Shown: in pieces, positions 14,062 to 27,387 of the stretch
Position numbering within the stretch: the stretch's first letter is position 1
Layout of the letters: each line of letters opens with the position of its first letter
NCBI GenBank assembly: GCA_946699065.1
Contig: CAMPDV010000094.1
Location: 295,501 to 359,500 of the forward strand
Reading direction: 5' to 3'
From: Loxodes magnus
Taxonomy: Eukaryota > Ciliophora > Karyorelictea > Loxodida > Loxodidae
Length of the DNA stretch: 64,000 bases
The notes under the pieces: generated by a model
The model's database searches: none
The model's input: only the letters and a program-made list of their open reading frames with translations
What the model was told of the DNA's origin: nothing
Translations under genes and position numbers: made by a program

Positions 14062-17000
14062 ATCTACTTTTGGTTCTTAAAATCTGCTTGAATTTTGAGT
14101 TTATCTCTCGTAATAATTTTAAAGGTCTTATTTAAAATATTTTGAGTTAAGTTAACTTTTAAAGAAAAGCAGTTTAATTCTTAATCTAATTAGATTAAAC
14201 TTGGATAAATTAAGAATATGAATGTAACATCTAATCTCAAATAGATATATCTGCATATTATAAACATTTTGACATGCTAATAGAAATTAATGACTAGTTT
14301 AAAATCTATTTTTATATAATGACTCAAGTTATTTTAGTCATCAACACTAACAATATTTAGCTGAAGCAAAAGTAAAGAAGGCTTGATATAAATAGAAATA
14401 TATTAAAGAGTCTTATGTTAGTTTGTAAAACTAATTTGATAATTGATTAAAGGAATTAACTTAAGAAATTAGAAATAAATAGTATATTAAAATAATGCTT
14501 AAAAAGAAAAACCAACTAAGTCAAGCTATATAAACTTCATCCTTATTCATATAGATACTATTCAATAAATCCAAGCTTTACACTTTTATTAGTGGAGGTA
14601 GTTCATCATCAGTATCATACTTTCCATCATCAATTCGAATACTATTTTAAGCTTTACTTCTTGATGGCATTTAGATAGCCATTTATTCATCATTCAAGAT
14701 TTATAACTAATGCACTGCTCTGGCTTTATTACGCTGGGGAATTTAGTAATTATCATCTTTTATATTAACTACAAAGATTAAAGTAAGGCACAAATCTATA
14801 ACTATAAAAGCAAATAAGCTTATAAAAAACCCTATGAACCAAGGAGACATTTAGTCTGTAGATTCATAAATGCAGATATATCAAGCTAAGATCATATTTG
14901 TCAGCCAAAATACAAACATGAACCAACCTAATTATCTTTATTTGTTCGCATTTATTTACACTTTTTGTATTAAGCCTAGCTTTTCTAAAGATAATAAGCT
15001 GCCTATTAAAAAAGCTATAGTAATATCTCTTTCTCTGAATTCACCCAACTTTGATACTTTTAAAGTAAAAGCTATATTTAAATATAGACACTGAAGCACG
15101 ATAGCAAAGTTGATAACTTATAAAATAAACTATATGAAGTCACCTTTTCCATTAGTGAAAGGCCCTGTAATAGAATATCATTAAATTAGTAGCTAAAGTA
15201 TATTTTCTCTACTGCCATTAATTCTTTTTTATAAATATTTAAACAATCATAATAAGAATATCAATATTATCAGAGGCAGAACTAATATTCATAAGGCATC
15301 TGTTTTTAAAACTTTATAGTCTTTATATTCATTAGTAGCATTTATCATAAGACTTTTCTTTATTATTCTTACAATTCCTGACTTTTAACATTTACATTTG
15401 AAGGTATTGGTTAAGTCAGTTTCTTCTAAAGTACATTAACTTCCATCAAAATGATTCTATTATTCAGTTCATAATTCACATTATAGCTAGTTATTATTAG
15501 ATGCTTCATTGTATAATATAAACTCACTAGATATTTCTTTTCTTTCTGCAATACTCTTCTTACTTACTTTTCCTACTTCATCTTTATAGCAAGTTTCATA
15601 AACACTAAAAGCTAGATAAGTTTATTTATTAGTATCGTTTAACTATATAGGATTAGAATCAAATTATGCTAAAACTATAACTAAGCAATCTCCTGTAACT
15701 ACTTAATTAAGAATAACTCTAGAGTTCTTTATTTAATAGCTATAAGGAACAGTAGTAGAGTCATACATTGCTACTTATAGAGTTATGTTTTGATAGTTAA
15801 AGATAGTGGGTTATTGATTAGGAACTAAGTATTTTCTAGCATATGATAAAGTAGAGTTTTTAATACAACTATAAATAGTTTAATTATCTTAGCTTTATAG
15901 TATTCTACTGTTGCTATTTTTCCTTTTATCTTCAGTATATTAGATGGCCAATTAAGAAAGGATGACATTCTAAAAAATGGAGATAGTTTAATTGAGTTGG
16001 CTTAAAGTAATATCATAGTCACCTTTCTTGTTAAGAGACTAACCTATAACAGTAGCAAAGGATTTATATGATTACGAAGTTATTTTATTCTTTAGTAAAT
16101 CATAAATTGAAAGAGCAATACAGAACTCTTCTCCATTATTAACTAGGGATGCTACAATTTCTACTAAACTACTTAAATCTTTTTAAGAAATCTAAACTTC
16201 TCCTATAGAAATCTAATACGCTATTTGGTGAAGTCAATTTAATAGTGAAAGATCAGAATCAAACTTTGCTTAGTTTAAGTTTTAAATTTCATAAGTTAAG
16301 TTGAAGTTTTATCTTTAAACTGTTACTTATTTAGTAATTTTACTATATGCCCCAAACTAGTCATACACATACATACCAACAGTTAATTTATGAGAATTTC
16401 CTTCACCTGCTGGTAAGAGAGTTATAAGATGGCTTTCATCTTAGATGTAGCTTAAAGGAAATTCTTGATTATTCTTAATAAAGAAGAATTTATACCTTAA
16501 GGGATAATCAAACTCTGAGTCAAAATTCTTTTCACTTTTTATTGTATAATAAGTCTTTCATTCTTCTCCTTCATCTGGTGTTATAGAGAAATCTTCTATT
16601 ATAGGTGGTATATTAACGTATATTTGTTTAGTAGTATAACTAGTTCAGCCAGTTTAATCTTAAACAAAGAGAGTATAAGTATAATATGTTCCAGGAACTA
16701 GTTTAGATGCTTTTATTCGTAAATTTAGATGATAAATGTCAGAATCATTAAAGTCTAGAATATTTCCAGGTTATTACTACCAGTATACTTTTTTAGGTAT
16801 TATATTAGAGTTTAGAATAGTTGCATACATAAGGAAAGTATCTTAAGGATTTACTATATTAAATTCATAATCACTTAAGTAAATGGTAATGTTTGAAGAT
16901 AACTTCTGTGTTACATGCACGTAAGTGAAGTTATATGCAGATCTTGAATCAGTTGAAGTAACAGTTAGATTGAAGAAGTAGATGTAATTTGGTTTAAAGT

Positions 17001-20000
17001 CAGATGCTTAAATATTAATATAATTTTCTTATGAATTGCATTTACTATTTTTATACTATGTTATCTGATAATTTTCAGTTAAAACCTAGCAACTTCACTA
17101 GTACTTAAATGCCTAATTGAGAGGATCTATTGCTTTGCCTTTTAAAGTTAATAGACTAGAATCTTTAATTTGGTAATATTAATTTCCTGAAATAAGAACT
17201 CTTAATTAGAATTAGATAATACTAAGATTAACTTATGCAATATATTAGTTATCTACAGTAGCTTATACTAAATATCAGAATGGATATTTCAAACTATGTG
17301 CTTCTATTTATATAAACTATTCATCTTTTCTTTTATCTCCAAATATACTCTATTCTATATCCTACTTATTCCTTATGTCATTTGTACTATTTATACTCCA
17401 TTCTATTTCATATTCTATTTACTCTTATATTATCAAATTTAACTTTATTGTCTATTCTTCATATCTTTCTATCTACTTTCCTACGTCAAAACTAACCTGA
17501 AGTGGTTTAGAAGGATAAAGATAAACGTGCTTTTAAATAAAGGTACTAGAGTCAAGACATGAAGTAGCTTATACTTAAACTGTAAAACTACTTGATGCTT
17601 ATAGATACTAAAAAGGAATTAAGAAAGCATTTTGTTCTTATTAGTATGAAGTAGGCTAAACATTTGTTTCGTTTACATTTTTTAAGTACTAGTTGAATTC
17701 TTAATTCTAAGGATAAAGAATTATATTCCATTAATACCAAATAACACATTTCAATCTATTTGCTACATTTACTTTCACTGTTATATCTTTGCTTCTATAA
17801 TAGGCATCACTCAAGTTTTCAAACTCTAAATTTAGTCAAGGTTTTTAATTTATTTTGAGAGGAACTTATAGATTGCTATCAAGTGCTGTAGTATATGATT
17901 GAGTAGAGTTGATAATACCTGATTTGAGTAGAACTGTCATGTTATATGATAGTTAAGGTTCTTCTCCTAATAGTATTTTAAATACAGTGAATTCATTATT
18001 TCACTTACATCTTACGTTTCTTCCATACTTTGAAGTTTCATCTAAAACTAAACTGCATTCATGCTCTTCATTTTAGAATCCCACTGTCTTATTAAAGTAA
18101 AGTCATATCTCATCGAAGTTTGATTGCAAAATGGCAATAATTGGATTAGGAGGATTACTAGCTTAACAATTATTATAGCTAAACCTATTAGGATCATCAT
18201 TTATAAAGTAGCTACATTCTTTCTCATGAAGACAACAGTAGTTGAATATTTTAGATATACAACTTCTATTTAAGTTCTTTAGTATCATTCCTTATGGATC
18301 TCAACAACTAGCTTCTTACAAGTTACTATTAACTATTGTTATATTCCATTTTATACTACTTGTAGCATTAAAGCAAGAAACAACCTACATCTAAAAATAA
18401 ATGAACTAAGCTTATTTTAGATACTAAGCTTTAACTATAAAGGAGCTTTTCTCCTAAGAATATAAAATAGGTTTAGTATTTGCTTGATTTCATTATTCAT
18501 AATACTACTTGAAGCTATTATTTGCAGGAAATATTGCTACGTCTCATAAGTAATTAATAGCACAGTGAAAACGATTCATTACTCTTATTTCTATTTTCAA
18601 ATCATAAACAGGATTATGTGGATTATGACCTGATAAAGTCAACTGTATAAGAGGTGCTGCAAATTTTGATAAAGTAACAGTCAAATTTGTATCAAGAGTT
18701 TTGGCGAATGTATGAGTAGAGTTTATTAAACCTGGCCTAAATACTATTGGCATGCTTTATGATAGTTAAGCTTCTTCCCCTAGCTTTATTTAGAATACAG
18801 TAAACTCATCATTCCACTAACATTTAACATTTGTACCATACTTGTAGCTATCTTCTAATACTAAACTGCATTCATGTTCTTAATTAATGAATCCCACTTT
18901 CTTATCGAAATAAACTCATATTTCATCATAATTTGCTTACATAGTAGCATTAAGGATATTAGGAGGATTTCTAGCCTAGCAATCATTAGAACTAAATCAG
19001 TCATCCAGCCTTAAATCTTTACATTCATCTTAGTTTATGCAGCAGTAATCATATACTTATTCGCATTAGTGCTTATAAGATTAAATTACTTATCAGTTCT
19101 AATCCCAGCAAGCATTACTTTGTAACAGTTAGTCGCATAATTCTTAAGAACTAAATGGGCAAACTCTATCACAAGTATTTTCTATTTCGTTTTTCTTATA
19201 ATTAGTAGGGCAATTTTATTAGCATACTCCTTAATATCCATAGTAATTTGATGGACATTTATCGTAACAAATCTTTGTGGATTGCATCAGGTATTTAGGA
19301 CACCTAGCTGTACAATGTTTACTATCTGAGTTAGGTGCTTCACTTGGACAACTTCTAACACATTTATCATTATAAGTAAAGTAATCGCAATAGCACTAGT
19401 TATTTCTAAGGTTATATCCATCTACACATTTATAGCAAGTTATTCCATCAGGCGAGCAAGGATAACACTTTGGAGTACATGTAGATTCTTTTGCTACTGA
19501 TTTACAAATAACTTCTTATCTTTAAGGACAATTTATTTTTATACTCTACTTCGAAGGATGATTGATTGTAGTATTAGCTGGACATTTTACTTTATCTCCT
19601 GTACTAAAAGTCAAAAAGATTTGGTTATTTAAATTACAAGAAGTTTTGTAGCAAAATGCATATTATTAGTCTTGCTTCGTTCCTTAATAGCATCTAGAAG
19701 TAGTTCCAAGAGTCTCATCGTTAGTAGAGGAATTAGAATAAAATGACTCTTCTTCTTTACATTTACCATTACTATATGTGGATGTAGTTGGACAGTAATC
19801 CATGTATTCATTCTATCCTCCAAACGTAGCCTCATTTCAGTATTATTCAGCTTATTGAATGCTACTGTATTATTTCTTGGAGCAATATCCTATTTCGTAT
19901 CTATTAGGTGTACATTATCATTGCTAGTCATCAGTACAGAATTCTTCAAACTAAGGGGTTCCTCTTTATGCACATTTTTATGTAAGAAAGTTGCATCCTT

Positions 20001-20898
20001 CTTTGTATCCGAATTCTAAGAATTCAGCCATATCTCAGTCAGGAACATACCATCCTGTACTATAAAGCATAGCTAAGGTAATATTACTAATTACTTAATA
20101 GGATGATAAAGTATTTACCATAATATCGTTATAAACCAATCTAGCCTCTCAATGTAATCCACCTTCTGTAGCATGATCTTCAAGTTCCATAAATGCAGAT
20201 GAACAGCCGAATTAATTTTAAGCAGCTTAAGTGACAGCAGGAAAATTAGCTTTCGAAACATTTTTACCTCTTGAGGAAGTCAAAATGGTAGGATTAGCAT
20301 ATTTTAATCCAGTGGAAGGATTTATATAATATTAATAGAAGTAACTATCAAGGCCTAGTATGTGAAAAACAGAGTGAACAGCGGATATGAAAGCTTCGTT
20401 TCATTTGTTTTAAGAAATATGATATGTATTAAAGATGATCTCTCCTGCTACGGGTCTGTATTATTGATTTTTTAAGCAATAAGCTCACTTTAAAACTTAA
20501 TCTACTTATGAATTTTCTTCACTAGTTACTAGAATTAAAACATCTCCTTCAAAGCTTGAGTTATATTTATCAGGTATAATTAGATTGGTGCATTGCTATC
20601 CTCCAAAGGGATATAACGTAGAATATGTAGGTGAATTTTTAACTTGAAGTAACTTTGAAATGTATTACTATACAGCTATGAGCAAATCATTTCTTATAAA
20701 TAGGTCTATAGCACTTTATGACTATTTAAGATTCCCAACTGCTTCGAAAATTATCCTTAATTAGGTAAAAGTCTCAGTAGTCTATTTTTATTATTAATTA
20801 GTGAAGTTAATAACTCTTGGGCTAATCTCCTAATTGTGAATACAACTTAAAGCCTGTAAACTAATAAGGGCTAATATTACGAAAGACATTGCAAGCAT
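14062..20898 (-). CDS. Leishmanolysin-like / REJ-GPS membrane protein, left copy (gene 2L)
   Basis: Mirror image of gene 2R. The Met at 20,898 begins a clear signal peptide (MLAMSFVILALISLQALSC). It contains the M8-like domain with HSVFH (at about 20,362-20,376), Cys-rich repeats, only two of the ~270-residue modules (about 18,960-17,500), a PKD/REJ-like region, a GPS-like CxC (about 15,482-15,362) and several membrane segments from about 15,300 to 14,450. The frame is still open at the arm edge (14,062). Past it lies the antisense of gene 1, so this copy may be 3' truncated or fused to unrelated sequence. It is convergent with gene 1 and divergent from gene 2R. Expression cannot be judged. 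Confidence 0.82.
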
Positions 20899-20999
20899 TT
20901 TTATAATTTCTTTTAAAGGGATTTAATCATAATGTTTGATTGTAATTTGAGACTTATAAGCAAAATAATGACTTACAGATAATCTAATGAATCCTAATT

Positions 21000-21335
21000 A
21001 GATTATATAATCAACTCTAATTAAATTAGATAGATTTGATTAATTCTTTTATAATAACTAAGAAGCTTAGTATTTTTATAGCTCTATCACTTTATTTACT
21101 CAGCATACTAAGAAATAAACATTTAGGAATATAAGTAAACACTAGATTTAAATAGTAACTAAGAAAACTATCCCAAGTAACTAAAAATACTTTAGCATCT
21201 TTTAAGAAATTCATCCCTTTTATTTCTTGTAGGTAAAGTAAAGTTAAATGAAGCTTTAGGTACTTTCTTCCTTACTAAAACTTACAAATGCTTTAGCTTA
21301 TTTTTAAATTAAGTTTAGAGTTTCTTCTGTTCATT
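21000..21335 (-). CDS. Small unidentified ORF upstream of gene 2L (left-arm copy)
   Basis: Mirror of the plus-strand ORF starting at 28,403. A Met-initiated frame of about 100 codons begins MNRRNSKLNLK and ends around KELIKSI. It is basic at the N terminus, then hydrophobic around FLVTWDSFLSYY. Composition looks protein-like but no family is recognised. In this code nearly all frames are open, so openness alone is weak support. Confidence 0.3.
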
Positions 21336-21339
21336 ATTT

Positions 21340-22349
21340 AGGCTACTTAGAGATATTTACTTAGAGATATTTTATTTCAAATCCTTTAAAACATTAAAGC
21401 AAAAGTTAAATGAATATACTTAAAATTTTTATTCTAAACATGTTCAAGACAGTAATGGTTTATATTCCTTAATTGATTAAATCTAATTTGGTTCATTAGT
21501 GACTTATAAAAATCTAATAAAGTATAATACACTCAGTAAGCTGTACCTTTAAAAAGGTAACCGTTACAACTCTCATAAGCATATGAGTGAATTAAAATAC
21601 TTATGATAACAAGAAAAGTATAAATCTAAAAATGAAGATTTAAGCTTCATCATTTAATTATCTTATTATTTAAGGACTATTTAGGTATTTTAATAGTTGA
21701 TATTATAATAGAGGAATCTTAATACATTAGTATTTAAATTTTAAGTTTTGTTTCTTTAAGATATTCCTTCAAATGATTTAAATTTCCATATAAGATAATT
21801 GGAGCGTTCCTTCTTCTTTAATGATATATAAAACTTTGCTATTAAGCAAAATATTTATATGACTCTCTATTTTAAATATTAGTCTAATTTTATTTATTCT
21901 GAAGCTTTAAACTTAATTTCTTACTTTTTCTCTATCTTTCCTAAAATTTATTTAATTCTTGCTATTTAAAATCTTAAAGAATTAAAATTTGTAAGCCTGT
22001 TTAAGGAAATATCTATCATAAGGAAGATTGTTTTATTAGTATATTTCTGAAATATAATAGCAATCAAAACTTCCATAGTATATTCTAACTAAGTTTAAAG
22101 CTTTTATATAATTAAAGAGTAGAAAGCAATTTTATATAGAAATATATACAAATAATTATTAATCTAAGCTTTATCTTCATACTATCTTAACATTTATTTA
22201 AGAGCTTTGATAATATCAAGTTTTAGTCTTATTTATCTTTACTAGTAATACTTTTATAGAGCTTTGAGTCTCAAAGAGGGACTTCAATTTTTATTAGTTT
22301 ATAATCTTTGGTAGTGCTTTTATTTTCTTCTTCTCGTGAGTAGAAGACG
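21340..22349. other. Arm interior without a recognisable gene
   Basis: AT-rich sequence between the small ORF upstream of gene 2L and the possible gene at 22,350. Short frames look partly protein-like on both strands, but none has a recognisable motif. The mirror region is 27,388-28,397. Confidence 0.4.
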
Positions 22350-23115
22350 ATGAAAAGATTACCTATAATTTAAGGTTTAGACTCTAGTTATCTAAATATC
22401 ATTAATAAGAGCTGTGAAAGTGTTTTTCTATTATTAGTTTGTGGCAAACTATATGTAAGTAGCTATGCTAGTAATAGCTTTAGTTAGTGTAATAAGTTTA
22501 TATCCTTTTAATTAACTATATAATCATATAAACCTAACTATTCTTACTATTTAACAAGCTATATCAAGCTTTATCATTTACCTTATATAATCCTATTTAG
22601 AAAAATTAAATAATTATGTCTTCATAAGCAACTATACAGCACATTGAAGATATAACTTATTTAGCATTGGACAAACGATAGATAGAATCTTAGACTTTAC
22701 TATTAGATAGGAAACTATTATATAGCTTCATTATTATAATACATATAATTAACACACAACAAACTATACTAAATCAACACTTAATTATCAACCATCAGAT
22801 ATCTTTAACTGCAATAAGACCATTCAAATACATCTTAGACTACTTATGCAACTATTAAAGAGTATCATATAAACATAAGAAACTATGTCTCCTAACTTAT
22901 TTTATCCAAGAAAAATGATACTTACAAATTATTAGACTAATAAAAAGTTATCTCAGATTAAGTTAGTCTCTACTCTAGATCCAAACAGAAGACTAAAGTT
23001 ATTTTTAAGTTTAAAACAAATTTTATAGTTTGATAGTTTATAAGAAGGTAGAAGCAGTTAAGATAGAACCTAATCAATGTTTTTTCTTTTAAATTCTAAA
23101 TTATTTGCTTTTAAG
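22350..23115 (+). CDS. Possible unidentified gene in the left arm, cut at the inner edge
   Basis: Plus-strand frames here look protein-like: one begins MKRLPIIQGLDSSYLN, and from about 22,660 a frame shifted relative to the first reads through KMILTNYQTNKKLSQ and LVSTLDPNRRLKLFL to the arm edge. A short intron could join them (a GTAAGT lies near 22,456), but this is not proven. The mirror copy lies at 26,622-27,387 on the minus strand. Function is unknown. Confidence 0.3.
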
Positions 23116-23699
23116 GATTATTTTTGATTTATTACTCTATAAACCATTTCATTATGAATCTATTAGTTACTAGAGATAAAATAAAAGTTTAAATGGATTG
23201 CTTTTGTAGGATGTTGAAGCTATTAAAAGTAAATAAACATTAGTTTTATTCTTAATAAATATATTTATTTAAGTTTTTTTCTAAATTTGATAAGATAATT
23301 TTTGTTAATATCTTTAATCCTTTCATATTTTAAGATTTTTATAGATTCCACTGAAATATCATTTTTATTATAAATAATAAGGAAAAAATATTTTAAATTG
23401 CTCAAAAACAAATTAATATCACCACAATGCAATTAGTAAACATTTTAATCAACTTAAAATATGCACATTAGAGTCTTAAACTTTAAGACATAAATGAGAA
23501 CTCAAAGAAAAATGGCATATCTTTTTTTATATACTTATAAATAAAAAGAGGAAAAAGCTTTAGTAAATAAGAGAATCGAAAAATTAAATTAAATTTTAAT
23601 TAATTTATTAAGTTCCTAGCAAACACTTTTCTTTTAAGACATAAATGAAAGATCCTATAGATATATAACTAATAAGATCATCCTGAAAAAAATTCTTTA

Positions 23700-24579
23700 T
23701 ATAAGAAAAATAAGTTATGATAAAGTTAAAGTTAAAAAGCTTTGTTAAAACCTTAGTAGTCAGCCATCTGACCTATTTTATCAGCTTGTCTCCATTAGTT
23801 TGTCTTGAATTCCTACTAGGTTTAGTTAGGCGGTGTAGCACTTCATTAGTGCACCATCCTTTAATATTCGGAATAGTTTTGGTATTGCACTTAGCGTTCC
23901 TAATTATTTATCCAAGGATTAAGATTTGAATTAAAGAATTTTTTTCTATAAATTTTTCCGCTTTATGTTGGATATATTATAAATAGTTTTCTAAAATATC
24001 TTATTTATTCTTTCTTTAAATTTCGCTTAGTTAGTAGCAGTGTTTTCATTGGTGTTATTTATTGCACACGTAGCATTTTATTCTTCTTTTAGACTATTAT
24101 TCCTGTAACCCTTATTTAATTTAAATTTACTACTTATTTTAAATAAACGTTTACTGTTGATTTCAATTTGAAGCTTCATTTTCTATTTTCATAGGATCTG
24201 ATTAATTCTGTTAAAACGAAAATGGCGTTACCTGAATTTATTATTAAATTTAAAGAATTCTTTTTTCCAGTTTGTTTTCTATTTCTTATGATGATTAATA
24301 TTGTTTCTCAAGTAAATTCGTTATTAGTTTTTCTAATTTTTCTACTTTATCAGTGAGGTATTTATTTTTAAACATAAACTCTTTTAATGACTTAGATAAT
24401 ATTTCTATTTGAGTTTGTGTCGGAAGTTTTTTTAATTCTGGATTTCCAAGTGGTTAATGTTCGTCATATCAATCATATTTCTCACTTTCACTCATTGTAA
24501 TTATTTCGCTTTTTTATTTTTTAGAGTATTTTTCTGTTTAAATATTTTGTTCAAAGTTCTGTTATTTCTTAGAAGCCAT
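23700..24579 (-). CDS. Coiled-coil, zinc-knuckle (gag/ORF1-like) protein
   Basis: The Met at 24,579 starts MASKKQQNFEQN. An acidic stretch and a heptad-rich region follow (DKVEKLEKLITNLLEKQ, about residues 80-120), then Gln-rich sequence and a Cys/His finger KCYVCNKQHQWKHC at about 24,078-24,034. The arrangement coiled coil plus zinc knuckle is that of nucleic-acid-binding gag/ORF1 proteins of retroelements. Finger spacing is C-x2-C-x3-H-x4-C, one residue short of the classical C-x2-C-x4-H-x4-C. The 3' end is uncertain. A homologous finger occurs at 39,436. Probably the nucleocapsid-type protein of a mobile element; no polymerase lies beside it. Confidence 0.6.
23838..23852. other. Conserved short hairpin, copy 1
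   Basis: GCACT-TCATT-AGTGC, a perfect 5-bp stem with a 5-nt loop, preceded by gtgta. It is related to the elements at 25,506 and 48,362. It lies within the frame of the zinc-knuckle ORF, near its 3' end. Confidence 0.45.
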
Positions 24580-24727
24580 TTTATATATATGATATTTCAG
24601 GAAATTTGGTCGTATTGTTAGATACTGAAATTATTTTAAACGAAAACAGTAACAAGAGAGCTTTAAGTTATTGTAATCTTTTAGTAATTTATATTGCACT
24701 TCAAATTGAATGTTATGCAGAAAGAAA

Positions 24728-24960
24728 ATGTATAGAAAGAATGAAATTGAGAAACATAGCATTCATATAATAAAGAAAGAATTAATAAATACTAGTAAAC
24801 TTCATTGAAGCAAGTCTCAATAATAAAAAAGAGTTAAATCAGCTCAAAGTGAAATATCACTATGGAAAGCGATTGAGATGGAGACTAAAAATACAAGATC
24901 TGACAAATAATTAAATTTCAATAAAGTGCTGAAACTATTAAAGTTGGAATCACTATATAT
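24728..24960 (+). CDS. Short unidentified ORF in the palindrome spacer
   Basis: A plus-strand frame begins MYRKNEIEKHSIHIIKKE and runs through SLWKAIEMETKNTRSDK. It is basic and hydrophilic, and it lies divergently next to the zinc-knuckle ORF across about 150 bp. It may be part of the same mobile element. No family is recognised. Confidence 0.3.
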
Positions 24961-25505
24961 AATTTTTATTATTTATTGTTATTATATAAAATATGATTAT
25001 ATCATTTAAAATATGGACGGTGAGTCTCAAGCTAGTTCTTAGTTTGAGAATCAACATCAAAACAAGCAGGTCTTATTCTGTAATCCGTGATGTTTTTTTT
25101 TATATTCAATAATTCTTTCAAAAAACCACTTATAGCGGGAATGAATAATTTACGCTATTATATTAAACAACTAATATATGAATATGAGTGAATAAAATCA
25201 TAAAATGATTGTATTAGCATCTAATTTAGAGCAGTTTTTAGTCATATTTTTAAATCTTGCTGATTACTCATATGCTCTTACTTTAGTATGCTATTAATCT
25301 TACTAAGTAAATAATTAAATTTTCCTTTATTAGCTATGATCAATATCCTTTTCTTATACAATTTATTAACAAAAGAAATAAGAATATCCCTTTAATTGAT
25401 TTAATCCTTGCTAGTTTTGCATTTAGTTTAATCTTAAAGCTTCTTTAATTTTAAAATTGTATATTATTCTAGTAATCATACAGTTTATAAATAAATATAG
25501 AGTGT

Positions 25506-25528
25506 GTAGCACCTTGTTTGTGGGCAGC
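25506..25528. other. Conserved short hairpin-like motif, copy 2
   Basis: GTAGCACCTTGTTTGTGGGC, preceded by tagagtgt, parallels the 48,355 element (tagagcgc GTAGCACC). The stem is weaker here (CAC/GTG). Read on the minus strand, both continue into A/T-rich sequence after CTCTATA, as LINE 3' tails do. Confidence 0.4.
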
Positions 25529-26621
25529 TATTTAATTATTAATATTTAATATTAAAAAAGCGTTCTCATACTTAATTTTGTTCATTCTATTTGTCCAATA
25601 AATATCGTCAGCTTCTCCGAATGAGGAATCTGTTTATTAGAGATTATTCTCGAATCGTGAACTAAATATTCCAGTCTTTTTGAATAAAATCAAAATAAGA
25701 ATTAAAAAAAGGTCATTAGTAGGCTAGTCAATCAAACCTTCATACTGCAAACAAGAACCCTTGGACAAATTAGGTTTATCTCTTCCGAGCTTGTCCATCC
25801 TTCCCAATGGTATTATCTATTAAGAGATTGCTTTCAATGCAGTATACATTGCACCAGAACCTACTAGTTCTCCTGATCTACGCTTACATCCATACTTTTT
25901 TAATAAAATAATCTAAATTTTTATCTCTTATTTTAAGCATTTTTATTTCCATCATTCTTCCCTTTTGCTTTAAAAGATTCTTATTTTATGCTCAAGAATT
26001 GAGATTCTTATTTATATACTGTTACCTGAAAAATTAGATTCGATTCAACAATTAATCTTTCCTATATTTTAGGAATTAAACAATTAAATTGCCTTCTTAA
26101 ATTCCTTGAAAAATATTTCAAGCGTAAGCTTTGGACAAACTCTAATTTAATCTTCTTTTGAATAGGAAGAACTTTATTTTTTTTCACGCTAATCTTAATT
26201 TAATGGAAAAGGCAAATAACTTAATATTTCTTAAAATAAAGATATTAAAGGAGTTATATTATGAGATCTGAATATAATTAATAAAGCAATCCTTATTTTT
26301 ACTATTTTAATTGATATTCCTTTGTTTTGAAGAGCATCTTAAAGTTAAATTACAATAAGCTTTAATAGTTCTTTATTATAAAGGATCTTAGAAATTGCTC
26401 ATGTTTTAAATACTAATATTACAAAACTTAGATTTTAACAAAAGGAACTGTATGTAAAGGAAATTTGCTCTTTAATAATTGAAAGTTGGCGAAAGAAGAA
26501 CAAATTTCTAAAGAAATTATGAAAATAAAAAACCAATTAAATAGTAATAATCTAAGCATCTAACACAAAATATAAAACCAACGTAATTATGTAATTAAAA
26601 GAAGTTAATCCATCTTAAATC

Positions 26622-27387
26622 CTTAATAGCAAATAATTTAGAATTTAAAAGAAAAAATATTGATTAGGTTCTATCTTAACTGCTTCTACCTTCTTATAAA
26701 CTATCAAACTATAAAATTTGTTTTAAACTTAAAAATAACTTTAGTCTTCTGTTTGGATCTAGAGTAGAGACTAACTTAATCTGAGATAACTTTTTATTAG
26801 TCTAATAATTTGTAAGTATCATTTTTCTTGGATAAAATAAGTTAGGAGACATAGTTTCTTATGTTTATATGATACTCTTTAATAGTTGCATAAGTAGTCT
26901 AAGATGTATTTGAATGGTCTTATTGCAGTTAAAGATATCTGATGGTTGATAATTAAGTGTTGATTTAGTATAGTTTGTTGTGTGTTAATTATATGTATTA
27001 TAATAATGAAGCTATATAATAGTTTCCTATCTAATAGTAAAGTCTAAGATTCTATCTATCGTTTGTCCAATGCTAAATAAGTTATATCTTCAATGTGCTG
27101 TATAGTTGCTTATGAAGACATAATTATTTAATTTTTCTAAATAGGATTATATAAGGTAAATGATAAAGCTTGATATAGCTTGTTAAATAGTAAGAATAGT
27201 TAGGTTTATATGATTATATAGTTAATTAAAAGGATATAAACTTATTACACTAACTAAAGCTATTACTAGCATAGCTACTTACATATAGTTTGCCACAAAC
27301 TAATAATAGAAAAACACTTTCACAGCTCTTATTAATGATATTTAGATAACTAGAGTCTAAACCTTAAATTATAGGTAATCTTTTCAT
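26622..27387 (-). CDS. Possible unidentified gene, right-arm mirror copy
   Basis: Reverse complement of the 22,350-23,115 frames, with the same uncertainty. Here the frame crosses the inner arm edge into different spacer sequence, so the two copies would differ at their C termini. Confidence 0.28.

Larger units (their letters stand above)
14062..23115. repeat. Left arm of a 9.05-kb inverted repeat
   Basis: Every position x here pairs with 49,737-x in the right arm. I checked both ends and many internal stretches and found only isolated substitutions (20,471/29,266; 21,550/28,187; 23,079/26,658). The outer edge is sharp at 14,062; homology fades over the last ~20 bp near 23,115. The arm holds the minus-strand gene 2 copy and about 2.2 kb of its upstream region. 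Confidence 0.95.
23116..26621. other. Unique spacer of the palindrome
   Basis: About 3.5 kb lies between the arms and is not symmetric. It contains a minus-strand coiled-coil/zinc-knuckle ORF (24,579 to ~23,700), two copies of a short hairpin motif (23,838 and 25,506), a short plus-strand frame from 24,728 and a minus-strand patch around 25,905-25,700 that I cannot identify. The stretches 23,116-23,690 and 25,910-26,240 show nothing I can support. A plus-strand frame from about 26,261 (MRSEYNQQSNPYFYY) runs towards the right arm but is unidentified. Confidence 0.7.

Noticed and set aside
18544..18753. Short standard-code ORFs of 60-98 codons
   Set aside because: Those on the sense strand of the giant genes are merely stop-free fragments of them (here a module of gene 2L, mirrored at 30,984-31,193); most others are antisense shadows or chance.
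25700..25905. GELVGSGAMYTALKAI on the minus strand, reminiscent of a kinase glycine loop
   Set aside because: Glycine spacing is wrong, no VAIK, HRD or DFG motifs follow, and the plus strand looks equally protein-like.
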